Position numbers and translations under genes: made by a program
Shown here: in pieces, positions 45,621 through 54,104 of the stretch
How positions within the stretch are numbered: the first letter of the stretch is position 1
Layout of the letters: every line of letters begins with the position of its first letter
DNA from: Dorea sp. AM10-31
GTDB taxonomy: Bacteria; Bacillota; Clostridia; Lachnospirales; Lachnospiraceae
DNA length: 64,000 nt
Direction: 5' to 3'
Assembly: GCF_003435815.1 (NCBI RefSeq)
Contig: NZ_QTUV01000003.1
Span: forward strand, 189,297-253,296
The notes under the pieces: model-generated
What the model saw: the letters and a program-made list of their open reading frames with translations, nothing else
What the model was told of the DNA's origin: nothing
Database searches by the model: none

Positions 45621-46856
45621 ATGGCGAAAGTTAGAAAAGATTTGCGAGGAAGATCTTTACGCAAAGGAGAAGTACAAAGATCATCAGATAAAAGATATAT
45701 GTACACCTATACAGACCCGATGGGCAGACGTAAATTTATATATGCTAACGATCTGGCAGAACTAAGAGAGAAAGAAGCTAAACTGATGAAGGATCAGTTG
45801 GACGGATTGGATCTCTACGTTGCTGGCAAGGCAAGTGTGAATGATACGTTTGATCGGTATATGTCCACGAAGTATAATTTGCGTGAATCTACAAAAAGTT
45901 CATATTTATATACGTACGATCATTATGTACGTGATACCTTTGGAAAAAAGCGGATTGCTGATATAAAGTATTCTGATGTATTGCAGTTTTATTATTATCT
46001 TCTTAATGAAGTAAAAATTTCATTAGGAACTTTAGATACTGTTCATTGTTTGCTTCATCCAACATTTCAGTTGGCAGTGCGGGATGAGATCATACGAAAT
46101 AATCCTACTGATGGAGTAATGAAAGAAATCAGCAGAGAATCCGGGAAGAACAGAGGAATCAGACATGCATTGACAGTAGAGCAGCAAAGAGCATTTATGG
46201 AATATATTGCGAACCATCCGATATATTATCATTGGTGGCCTATGTTTACGGTGTTGCTTGGAACAGGATGTAGAATTGGTGAGGCATTAGGGCTTCGATG
46301 GCAAGACCTAGATTATGACAAAAGAACAATCAGTATCAATCACAGTTTGAGTTATTATCAAAAACCAGAAAGCAACAAAAGTGTATTGAGAATATCCAAA
46401 CCTAAAACGGAAGCGGGAATTCGTACAATTCCAATGTTAGATATTGTGAAAGATGCTTTTGAAATGCTTTATGAAGAACAACTGGAAAATGGTTTTAATG
46501 AATCAGAAATTGATGGAATGTCAGGATTTATTTTTTGTAATCGTTTTGGAATGGTTCCAAATCCACAAACAGTCAATCATACGATTAAGCGTATAGCAAA
46601 TAGTTATAATGCAGACGAAGTGGTGCGAGCTAAAAAAGAACGCAGAGATCCTATTATACTACCTAATTTTTCTTGCCATCATCTGAGACATACTTTTTGT
46701 ACACGACTTTGCGAAAATGAAACAAATTTAAAAGTTATTCAATCCATTATGGGACATAGAAACATTGAAACAACGATGGACATTTATGCGGAAGCAACAG
46801 AAGAAAAGAAACAAGAATCATTCGAGAATTTAGCAGCAAAATTAGATATTTTTTGA
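45621..46856 (+). CDS. Tn916-type tyrosine integrase
   Basis: A 411-residue tyrosine recombinase. It has an N-terminal AP2-like arm-binding domain (YTYTDPMGRRKFIYANDLAEL), a SAM-like core-binding domain (about 75-170) and a catalytic domain with Arg in GTGCRIGEALGLRW, HxxR in SCHHLRHTF, His/Trp position GHRNIETTM and nucleophile Tyr in MDIYAE. It integrates and excises the ICE. A strong AGAGGAGG site precedes it. Its stop is about 130 bases from the metG sequence. Confidence 0.95.
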   Translation: MAKVRKDLRGRSLRKGEVQRSSDKRYMYTYTDPMGRRKFIYANDLAELREKEAKLMKDQLDGLDLYVAGKASVNDTFDRYMSTKYNLRESTKSSYLYTYDHYVRDTFGKKRIADIKYSDVLQFYYYLLNEVKISLGTLDTVHCLLHPTFQLAVRDEIIRNNPTDGVMKEISRESGKNRGIRHALTVEQQRAFMEYIANHPIYYHWWPMFTVLLGTGCRIGEALGLRWQDLDYDKRTISINHSLSYYQKPESNKSVLRISKPKTEAGIRTIPMLDIVKDAFEMLYEEQLENGFNESEIDGMSGFIFCNRFGMVPNPQTVNHTIKRIANSYNADEVVRAKKERRDPIILPNFSCHHLRHTFCTRLCENETNLKVIQSIMGHRNIETTMDIYAEATEEKKQESFENLAAKLDIF

Positions 46857-46876
46857 GAAGTGCTTAGTAAAACGGA

Positions 46877-46915
46877 TGACAACAATTTGTTTGGTTTACA
46901 GCAAATTGACAACAA
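46877..46915 (+). repeat. direct repeats at the ICE end, candidate integrase arm sites
   Basis: TGACAACAA occurs at 46877-46885 and again at 46907-46915, thirty bases apart, between the integrase stop and the metG junction. Arm-binding domains of Tn916-type integrases recognise short direct repeats in this position. Confidence 0.6.
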
Positions 46916-46985
46916 AGATAATTTAATAATGACGAATAGTGAAGTAATTATAAGGTTTATAAATTTAGAAAAAATAGTACAGTGA

Positions 46986-47513
46986 CGCATCCCGAAGAAT
47001 CATGAAGAAAACGTGAAATCTTTCCCGACAATGAAGAGTCTTGACTCTGACAAAAAAGCAGGAAAATCCGGAGCAGTAGAAGAAGCAACTGCAAACGACA
47101 ACAACGGATTCTTCAAAGACAATGCGAAGATTGACTTCTCCAACGTAAAGGTTGAGCCTTTATTTGAAGAAGAGGTTGATTTCGATACATTCAGCAAATC
47201 TGATTTCCGTGCCGTAAAGGTTAAAGAGTGTGTAGCAGTTCCGAAGAGCAAGAAGCTCCTTCAGTTCACACTGGATGACGGAACAGGTACAGACAGAACC
47301 ATTTTAAGCGGTATTCACGCTTATTATGAGCCAGAAGAGTTAGTTGGAAAGACACTGATTGCAATCACCAACCTTCCGCCAAGAAAGATGATGGGAATCG
47401 AGTCTTGCGGTATGCTGCTTTCAGCAGTGAATAACCTGAAGGATTCAGAGGATGAAGAACTGCATCTTCTGATGGTTGATAACCATATTCCGGCAGGTGC
47501 GAAGCTGTATTAA
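46986..47513 (+). pseudogene. metG: methionyl-tRNA synthetase, C-terminal fragment at the ICE junction
   Basis: The open frame runs from just after an in-frame stop at 46983 to 47513, about 175 residues. The last 105 are the EMAP/tRNA-binding domain that ends bacterial MetG (FRAVKVKECVAVPKSKKLL, then GTDRTILSGIHAYYEPEEL and PPRKMMGIESCGMLLSA). The catalytic and anticodon domains are missing, so the ICE lies inside or at metG. It could be translated from the GTG at 47013, but a stand-alone product is not established. Confidence 0.88.
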
Positions 47514-47654
47514 GATGATGTAAAAATGTACCGTTTCACCAAATAGACGGGACGTACTTCATTTGATAAAAAACAGCGATTTACATCAAACTTACATCAA
47601 TTGATGCAGAAATCGGTGCAAGCAAGAAAAAATCGCATAATTAGTGCAATGAGT

Positions 47655-47686
47655 GGGCAATTCCAATCGGAGTTGCCCATTTTTAA
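47655..47686 (+). terminator. terminator after metG
   Basis: GGGCAA pairs with TTGCCC, with extra pairing inside (TTCC with GGAG), followed by ATTTTT. It lies about 140 bases after the metG stop; the sequence between shows a repeated TTACATCAA but no gene. Confidence 0.75.
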
Positions 47687-47725
47687 AACAAACAGAAATA
47701 CAAATCGAGATTTTGTGGAGGGTTT

Positions 47726-48478
47726 ATGGAAATAAAATATTTGGAGTGGAACTTGCATGCAATGGGTGGAATAGGATATGAGATTCCATCATTTATTAGT
47801 AATTATATTAACTCTGTAGATATATTTGTTTTAGTTGAATTTTGCACATCAAATGGTTGGGGAGAATTTAAACATGATATAGAGAAAGAGTTTGATCTAT
47901 ATTGTTCTCCATTTGTTTCAAAAAGGTATAACCAAGTTTGTATTGGCGTACGTAGAAACTTAATGTACAAGTTAATTGCAGTTAAGACTGTAGATGTCTG
48001 TGATGTTAATCGTCCTGAGTTTTTACAAGTTGATATTGAAATTGAAAATAAGAAGTTAAGTATTATCGGTACTCGAATTAAAACAGAAAGTGGCACGAAG
48101 TTAATTCAATATAATTATTTAAAAGGTTGCTTTAAAAATATAGATAGATTTTTGTGTTTGGGGGATTTTAATTGTGTTCATAAGACATTATCCGAATGTT
48201 TTTCATTAGTTGCTGAGGTATATGGTCCAAGGATAGTTAATGATTACCATAGTTTTGTGTTTAAGGATGGAGATAGTGTTGGCTTAGACTGGCTTGTTGA
48301 AAAAGGTTTAGATTCTGTATACAACGGATATAAAGATGTAAAATATAGTCCTATTGCTACATATGATTGGAGCTTTCTTACGGAAGAAAATGGATATTTG
48401 GGAAAAACAGAATATGACTATTTGGGAATTAAAGGTTTGCCAGACCATGCTATATTAAAAGGAATGGTTAAAATTTAA
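47726..48478 (+). CDS. endonuclease/exonuclease/phosphatase-fold protein
   Basis: A 250-residue protein with the EEP landmarks in order: LEWNLHAMGG at the start, a Glu-containing strand (DIFVLVEFC), GDFNCVHKTL in the middle, a LDWLVEKG strand and a final LPDHAILKG. The family cleaves nucleic acid or phosphoester bonds with a metal ion. The substrate is unknown. GTGGAGGG precedes the ATG. It opens the island next to metG and is A/T-rich. Confidence 0.75.
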   Translation: MEIKYLEWNLHAMGGIGYEIPSFISNYINSVDIFVLVEFCTSNGWGEFKHDIEKEFDLYCSPFVSKRYNQVCIGVRRNLMYKLIAVKTVDVCDVNRPEFLQVDIEIENKKLSIIGTRIKTESGTKLIQYNYLKGCFKNIDRFLCLGDFNCVHKTLSECFSLVAEVYGPRIVNDYHSFVFKDGDSVGLDWLVEKGLDSVYNGYKDVKYSPIATYDWSFLTEENGYLGKTEYDYLGIKGLPDHAILKGMVKI

Positions 48479-48516
48479 GGATTCTTAGAAGTGAAACTTC
48501 CAGTTTGCCAACTTGC

Positions 48517-48556
48517 CCTTTGAGAGAGGAGAAATCCTTTTCTCAAAGGTTTTTTT
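48517..48556 (+). terminator. terminator after the EEP-fold gene
   Basis: CCTTTGAGA pairs with TCTCAAAGG and is followed by seven T. Confidence 0.9.
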
Positions 48557-48631
48557 CTATTTATACGGATATTCGCAAACTACAAGATAAAGCCAAAACT
48601 TCATATACTCTAAGCACAAGGAGGTTGAGGT

Positions 48632-49663
48632 TTGGCTATGAACAACAGTTTAGCAGAAGTACACCCGGAGCTTGTTTCGGAGTGGTCAGAGAAGAATTTA
48701 CCGCTTACACCTGATGATATTACCTTTGGTTCAAATAAAAAAGTATGGTGGAGAGGTGCTTGCGGTCATGAATGGCAGGCAAGTGTTAAGGCTCGTTCTA
48801 ATGGAGAAAAATGCCCGATATGTTCCGGTGCGAGAGTGATTGCAGGGATTAACGATTTGGCAACATTAGAGCCGCTACTGGAAAAGCAGTGGTCGGAAAA
48901 GAATAAGATAAAACCGACAGAAGTTTCTATTGGTTCTCATAAGAAAGTAATTTGGAGATGTGAGAAAGGACACGAGTGGGAAGCTGCTGTTAAGAGCAGG
49001 ACAATAAATAAAACAGGTTGCCCATATTGTTCCCATAATAAAGTGTTGGCAGGATTTAATGACCTTGCAACACTTCAGCCGGATATAGCTGCCGAGTGGT
49101 CGGATAGAAATTATCCGTTACTTCCAACTCAGGTTACGGTCTTTGCCAATCGTAAGGCTTGGTGGAAGTGTAAGGATTGCGGCAGAAAGTGGAACACTCT
49201 TATTTCTACCCGTTCCGGTGGGAGCAAATGCCCGTATTGCAGTGGGTACATATTCCTGAAAGGGTTTAACGATTTGCAGACAACACACCCTGAAATTGCT
49301 TTGGAGTGGTCAGAAAAGAACTTGCCGTTGAAGCTCGATACAATCGGCAAGAATATAAGAAAGTTCCGACTTGCGAGGAAATTACGCCAAGAAGATTTGG
49401 CTGAGAAAACAGATTTGACAACAAATTATATTGGTATGGTTGAGCGTGGAGAGAAAATTCCGTCACTCGAAACTTTCATAAAGATAGTAAATGCTTTAGG
49501 TGTATCATCAGATATGGTTCTTACAGATGTTCTGGAAACGGGATATACAGTCAAGAACTCAATGCTGAATGAGAAGCTTGAAAAACTTGCTCCTGAAGAT
49601 AGAAACAGAATTTATGAAGTCATAGATACACTTGTGAAGCAGTCAAAGCAAATACTTCCATAA
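48632..49663 (+). CDS. zinc-ribbon repeat protein fused to an XRE helix-turn-helix
   Basis: A 343-residue protein. Residues about 5-225 hold three full zinc-ribbon repeats of the DUF4379 type, each with a WSEKN-like opening, a CGHEW or CGRKW half and a CPYCSG half, and a fourth started and cut at LEWSEKNLPLK. Directly after comes a Cro/CI helix-turn-helix (IRKFRLARKLRQEDLAEKTD, then YIGMVERGEKIPSLETFIKI) and a short helical tail. Both domains are known, but the join is unusual. TTG at 48632 has the better-spaced AAGGAGG; ATG at 48638 is the alternative. Confidence 0.75.
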   Translation: MAMNNSLAEVHPELVSEWSEKNLPLTPDDITFGSNKKVWWRGACGHEWQASVKARSNGEKCPICSGARVIAGINDLATLEPLLEKQWSEKNKIKPTEVSIGSHKKVIWRCEKGHEWEAAVKSRTINKTGCPYCSHNKVLAGFNDLATLQPDIAAEWSDRNYPLLPTQVTVFANRKAWWKCKDCGRKWNTLISTRSGGSKCPYCSGYIFLKGFNDLQTTHPEIALEWSEKNLPLKLDTIGKNIRKFRLARKLRQEDLAEKTDLTTNYIGMVERGEKIPSLETFIKIVNALGVSSDMVLTDVLETGYTVKNSMLNEKLEKLAPEDRNRIYEVIDTLVKQSKQILP

Positions 49664-49670
49664 AACGCAG

Positions 49671-49703
49671 AAGTTCGTCCTAATCGACGAGCTTTCTTTT
49701 TTT
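49671..49703 (+). terminator. terminator after the zinc-ribbon/XRE gene
   Basis: AAGTTCGTC pairs with GACGAGCTT (one G-T pair), then TCTTTTTTT. Confidence 0.8.
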
Positions 49704-49818
49704 CAGTATAAAAAATTTCTGCTATCGACAAATTTTTCGGGACTTCGACAGAGCAAATATGCTATAACAACAACTGTCAGTGACAGACACATACTAATAG
49801 ACATAGGAGGAAGTAGAT

Positions 49819-50034
49819 GTGAACGACATTTTCAGACAAATAGCGAAAGAAAATGGAACAACCGAAAAAGCAGTAAAAGAGGAAATGCAGTTTGCCATTC
49901 GGGAAGCAATGAAAAGTGCTGAACCGGAAGCAATAGCTTTTTGGAAAGTAGTTGCACCGGACGGAAAAGAGCCGCCGATAGAAAAGGTCATAGCAATGAT
50001 TGCATTGAATGTTAATAATAGAATGTATAATTGA
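49819..50034 (+). CDS. small Spo0A C-terminal-like protein
   Basis: A 71-residue protein from a GTG with ATAGGAGG upstream. The pattern IFRQIAKENGTTEKAVKEEM, then FAIREAM and PPIEKVIAMIA resembles the short Spo0A effector-domain-like proteins common in Clostridia. DNA binding is plausible by that similarity. It has its own terminator and may be an independent regulator of the island. Confidence 0.5.
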   Translation: MNDIFRQIAKENGTTEKAVKEEMQFAIREAMKSAEPEAIAFWKVVAPDGKEPPIEKVIAMIALNVNNRMYN

Positions 50035-50056
50035 GGTGCTTCGGCATCTCTTTTTT
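50033..50056 (+). terminator. short terminator after the Spo0A-like gene
   Basis: GAGGTGC-TTCG-GCATCTC with a stable TTCG tetraloop and six T. The stem begins at the stop codon. Confidence 0.8.
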
Positions 50057-50138
50057 AGTATTCTTTAAAAGAGTCGTATTAGGTGTTTGTAAAAAGTGAC
50101 ACCTTAGTGCCTGAAAGGTTACATTTCTGTCCGAAATC

Positions 50139-50167
50139 TTGAAATGCCTGAAAATTTAATATATAAT
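50139..50167 (+). promoter_or_regulatory. sigma-A promoter of the defence operon
   Basis: TTGAAA (50139-50144), 17 bases, TATAAT (50162-50167). The first gene downstream is the small HTH at 50221. A GGTTAACTGTAAC sequence after the minus 10 box and the GGTTACATTTC before it could be operator sites. Confidence 0.8.
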
Positions 50168-50220
50168 GTTAAATGGTTAACTGTAACGAAGAAGAATTAT
50201 AAGATGAAGAGGTGTTACTG

Positions 50221-50427
50221 ATGAAGATATGCTATAACAAACTTCAAAAACTTATGATTGACAATCAAATGAAAAGACAGGATTTAATGCGTGCAGCCGA
50301 AATTACATCATACGCTGCAACGAAGATAAATAAGAATGAGCCAGTATCTCTTGAAGTACTGATGAGGATATGTCGGGTGTTTCATTGCGACATCGGAGAT
50401 ATATGCGAAGTTATTTTAGATGAATAA
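50221..50427 (+). CDS. small Cro/CI-type regulator heading the defence operon
   Basis: About 68 residues from the ATG at 50221. It is almost only a helix-turn-helix (LQKLMIDNQMKRQDLMRAAE, then SLEVLMRICRVFHCDIGDIC), the size of controller proteins that precede restriction-modification genes. It is 41 bases upstream of the helicase-nuclease gene and behind the same promoter. Confidence 0.75.
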   Translation: MKICYNKLQKLMIDNQMKRQDLMRAAEITSYAATKINKNEPVSLEVLMRICRVFHCDIGDICEVILDE

Positions 50428-50468
50428 AGAAAAGTGGATTTTACTGGGACGGAATAGGAGCTGTTTAT

Positions 50469-53333
50469 ATGTTTAATTATGGAAATGCAAACGAAGCTCA
50501 AAAAGAAGCAATAAGTGCCACAGACGGTCTTGTGCTTATCACAGCAGGACCCGGTACAGGTAAAACATTTACACTTGTTAAGAGGGCGGTTTATCTTATT
50601 CAAGAATGTGGCATAAAACCTGAACAAATAATGATGGCTACTTTTACGGAAAAGGCAGCTAAAGAACTTATAACCCGTATTACAAATGAGTTAGCAGAAA
50701 GGAATATTTCTGTCAATGTAAATGAAATGTATATTGGTACATTTCACTCTTTATGTTTGAGGATTATAAAAGAGAATTTAGAGTTTACAAGACTTAAACG
50801 AAATTATCGTTTACTTGATACTTTCGACCAAAAGTATCTTGTGTTTAGAAATTTTCATAAATTCAAGAATATAGAGGGAATTGATGAGCTTCTTTCAAAG
50901 GGAGGTTCTTGGAAACGGTCTGATGAGATTTGCACATATGTCAACCATTTGTCTGAAGAAATGGTTGATATTGAAGCATTGAAGTCAGATGATAATCCTG
51001 GGATAAGAACACTTGGAAGAGTGCTGTCTGTTTATCAAGAAATGCTTGAGGAAGGAAATTTGATTGATTTCTCAACAATTCAGACTGAATGTTACAAATT
51101 GCTTATGCAGAATAAACAGATATTAGAAGAATTACAAGATAAACTGCAATATCTTATGATAGATGAATATCAGGATACAAATTACATACAGGAACAGATA
51201 GTGTTTTTGCTTGGAGCTAAACATCATAATATATGCGTTGTAGGAGATGATGACCAAGGTTTATATCGTTTTAGGGGTGCAACTATCCGTAATATACTTG
51301 AATTTCCGCACAAATTTGAAAATGAGGGATGTAAGATTATTCCGCTGGTAGTAAATTATCGTTCTAATAGTGATATTGTGGATTTTTATAACGAATGGAT
51401 ATCAACTACATCGGGGCATAAATTCAAATTTTCTTGGGATAGATATCGCTATCAAAAGAAAATTGAGCCACACGTAAAGTCCGATATACAAAGTCCTGCG
51501 GTAGTAAAATTATTTAGCAAAGATGATGAAGATGAGTGGCATGAGAAAATACTTGGTTTTATTAAGGAGTTAAAAGAATCAGGAAAGCTTACGGATTACA
51601 ACCAACTGGCTTTTTTATTCAGCTCGGTTAAGCATCAGCGAGTAACAGCACTTGCAAATTTTTTGGAGAGAAATGGAATAAATGTCTATTCTCCCCGTTC
51701 AGATATGTTTTTCAAACGTGATGAGATAAAACTGGCATTGGGGTGTTTAATGCTTATGTTTCCTAAATATGTAATGAAACTTGAAAAACAAGAATTTGAT
51801 TTTTTGCAGGTAGAACATTACCGATATTATAGGGAATGCATTGTTGCTGCTAATGAATATGTTACTAGGGCGGATAATAAAGAACTATTACAGTTTATTA
51901 GAAAACACGGCAAAGTACACGCAGGGTTGACTGGAACGACGGATTATGCTTATTCAGGATTGCTTTATAAGTTGTTTATGTTTAGACCTTTTAGCGATAT
52001 TCTTGATACAGATATGAGTGTAGGTGTTGTTGATATTCGACCTACAAGAAATCTTGCTTTACTTACACAGATAATCGGTAAGTTTGAGTATCTGCATAGA
52101 GTTGATGTATTTAATGGTTCATATATTGATAGAAACACAGAACTACTTTTTAATCTTTATTTAAAACTACTTTATGACGGTGGAATATCTGAGTATGAGG
52201 ACGAGGCGGAGTATGCACCGAGTGGTTGTGTGTCATTCCTTACAATACATCAATCTAAAGGAATGGAGTTCCCAATTGTATTGGTGGATTCTTTAAGTAA
52301 TGTACCGAGAAAAACATATAAAGACCTTATGACAGAAGTCGAGGAAAAATATTTCCATAGACCGGCATTTGAACCTTATGACCAAACAAAGTATTTTGAT
52401 TTTTGGAGATTATACTATACGGCTTTTTCAAGGGCACAGAATTTGCTCGTACTTACCTGCGATGAAAATAAACGTACTCCAAGCCAATACTTTAGAGATA
52501 TTTATGATGAAATTCAGAGTGTGGATAGTGACGAATTTGATTTAAGCGAATTTTTTTTTCAATCTGTAAAGAAGGTAAATTTGAAAAATTCCTTTTCGTT
52601 TACTTCTCACATTACAGTTTATGAAACTTGTGCTTTACAGTATAAGTTCTATAAGGAACTTGAATTTATGCCTGTTCGACAGAACGCTATGATGTTCGGT
52701 ACTTTGGTTCATGAAACCATTGAAGATATTCATAGAGCTGCTATCAGAGGAGAAGTCGATAAAATCACTAACGATAATATTGCTACTTGGTTTGAGTCAA
52801 ATTATAATTCGCTTGTTAAGTCGGAGCATACTTATTTGGCTGAGCCACAGCGTAATGCAGCACTCAGTCAAGTAGAACGATATGCAAAGAGAATGGACGG
52901 CAAATGGGCATCTGTTCAGCAGGCTGAGGTAGATGTAAGTCTTGTTAAAGAGGACTATATCATAGATGGTAAGATTGACCTTGTCAAAGGCGTTGACGGT
53001 ACAGTTGAAATAGTTGATTTCAAATCTGAGCGAAAGCCAGATATGGTTAAGATGCGAGAAAGGTTAGAACATTATCGTAGACAATTACAAATCTATGCTT
53101 ATCTTATTGAACAGAGAACCGGACAGAAGGTAAGCAAAATGCATCTCTACTATACGGGAGAAGAAAATGGTAATCCGATGATAACATATCCTTATACAAG
53201 GACTGCTATTGAAGGAACAGTTGCAGCTTTTGATGATACTGTACATAAAATTCTGAGGAAGGATTTTAAGCATCGTTGCGATGATGCGAAAACTTGTAAG
53301 AACTGCGATTTTCGATACTACTGCAATAAGTAA
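50469..53333 (+). CDS. UvrD-family helicase fused to a 4Fe-4S PD-(D/E)XK nuclease
   Basis: A 954-residue protein. SF1A helicase motifs: GPGTGKT at 27-33, DEYQDT at 232-237, GDDDQGLYRFRGA soon after, IHQSKGMEFP (V) and YYTAFSRAQNLLVL (VI). The C-terminal 240 residues form an AddB/Cas4-like nuclease: GKIDLV, then VEIVDFKSE with the metal-binding Asp and Lys. An iron-sulphur set Cys721 and C943-x2-C946-x5-C952 has exactly the AddB spacing. Such enzymes unwind and degrade DNA ends. It starts an operon with restriction genes, which is not the usual place for a repair enzyme. Confidence 0.9.
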   Translation: MFNYGNANEAQKEAISATDGLVLITAGPGTGKTFTLVKRAVYLIQECGIKPEQIMMATFTEKAAKELITRITNELAERNISVNVNEMYIGTFHSLCLRIIKENLEFTRLKRNYRLLDTFDQKYLVFRNFHKFKNIEGIDELLSKGGSWKRSDEICTYVNHLSEEMVDIEALKSDDNPGIRTLGRVLSVYQEMLEEGNLIDFSTIQTECYKLLMQNKQILEELQDKLQYLMIDEYQDTNYIQEQIVFLLGAKHHNICVVGDDDQGLYRFRGATIRNILEFPHKFENEGCKIIPLVVNYRSNSDIVDFYNEWISTTSGHKFKFSWDRYRYQKKIEPHVKSDIQSPAVVKLFSKDDEDEWHEKILGFIKELKESGKLTDYNQLAFLFSSVKHQRVTALANFLERNGINVYSPRSDMFFKRDEIKLALGCLMLMFPKYVMKLEKQEFDFLQVEHYRYYRECIVAANEYVTRADNKELLQFIRKHGKVHAGLTGTTDYAYSGLLYKLFMFRPFSDILDTDMSVGVVDIRPTRNLALLTQIIGKFEYLHRVDVFNGSYIDRNTELLFNLYLKLLYDGGISEYEDEAEYAPSGCVSFLTIHQSKGMEFPIVLVDSLSNVPRKTYKDLMTEVEEKYFHRPAFEPYDQTKYFDFWRLYYTAFSRAQNLLVLTCDENKRTPSQYFRDIYDEIQSVDSDEFDLSEFFFQSVKKVNLKNSFSFTSHITVYETCALQYKFYKELEFMPVRQNAMMFGTLVHETIEDIHRAAIRGEVDKITNDNIATWFESNYNSLVKSEHTYLAEPQRNAALSQVERYAKRMDGKWASVQQAEVDVSLVKEDYIIDGKIDLVKGVDGTVEIVDFKSERKPDMVKMRERLEHYRRQLQIYAYLIEQRTGQKVSKMHLYYTGEENGNPMITYPYTRTAIEGTVAAFDDTVHKILRKDFKHRCDDAKTCKNCDFRYYCNK

Positions 53334-53348
53334 CGAGAGGTAGAGTGT

Positions 53349-54104
53349 ATGGCAGAACATAGAGTTAGGAAAAATAATATTATATATATTATTCCAACAG
53401 ATGAACTTTTCATAAAATGGAAAAATGATGAAGCTTTTATAGATGAATATGGCAGGTTGATGAATCGAAAACCACATAGGGTACTTAAGGAATTAAAGCA
53501 TTATGTGGCTGATAGTGTGGTGCAGGAAAGTTATGCTTCTCCTATAAAAGATTTAGTTCGAGATAAGATGGTAGAATATTCTAAATATGCCATTGACCGA
53601 GCAGGAGATGTTTTTTTCTATGAAGTAATTCCTAATGTTTGGCATAAGCATATAGTCCCACTTTGGAAGGGGGCAAAAGATGTTTTATTTTCTAAAGAGC
53701 TTAAGATAGACCAGATAAAATGTGAAACAGAACATAAGGTAGTTGAGAATCAGCCGATATTGTCTGAAATTATGACGAAGGAAGAAGTAGATGCAGAAAA
53801 GCGAAAGCTTCTTTATCATTGGATTGGGCTGTTAAGCAGTCTTACGAAACTTCAAAATGCAGGAGAGCTTGATGTTGAATCCACTTTAGCACAGCTTACA
53901 GAACCAATGATGATTGAAGGAGTGAATGCTTTGCTGAGTGAAAATCCTAATCTGTTGGAAACTGATAAATATATTCTACTTCATAGTTTACTGGGGCGGG
54001 ATTTGTATATGGAAGGACGACTTATACCGATTAGAGACGCAGAAATAAAAAAGGTAGCAAAGAATAACGGAGGATTAAAAAATGGAAGGACAAATGACTT
54101 TTGA
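53349..54104 (+). CDS. unrecognised 251-residue protein of the defence operon
   Basis: A soluble, mostly helical protein (VRKNNIIYIIPTDELFIKW opening; FYEVIPNVWHKHIVPLWKGA in the middle; KYILLHSLLGRDLYMEGRL near the end). No catalytic motif, zinc site or membrane helix is visible. It begins 15 bases after the helicase-nuclease and overlaps the methyltransferase by 23 bases, so it is probably a structural or regulatory subunit. I do not recognise its family. Confidence 0.8.
   Translation: MAEHRVRKNNIIYIIPTDELFIKWKNDEAFIDEYGRLMNRKPHRVLKELKHYVADSVVQESYASPIKDLVRDKMVEYSKYAIDRAGDVFFYEVIPNVWHKHIVPLWKGAKDVLFSKELKIDQIKCETEHKVVENQPILSEIMTKEEVDAEKRKLLYHWIGLLSSLTKLQNAGELDVESTLAQLTEPMMIEGVNALLSENPNLLETDKYILLHSLLGRDLYMEGRLIPIRDAEIKKVAKNNGGLKNGRTNDF

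Noticed and set aside
48501..48640. Frame of 69 codons starting at 48505
   Set aside because: It begins inside a clear terminator stem and overlaps the zinc-ribbon/XRE gene in another frame.
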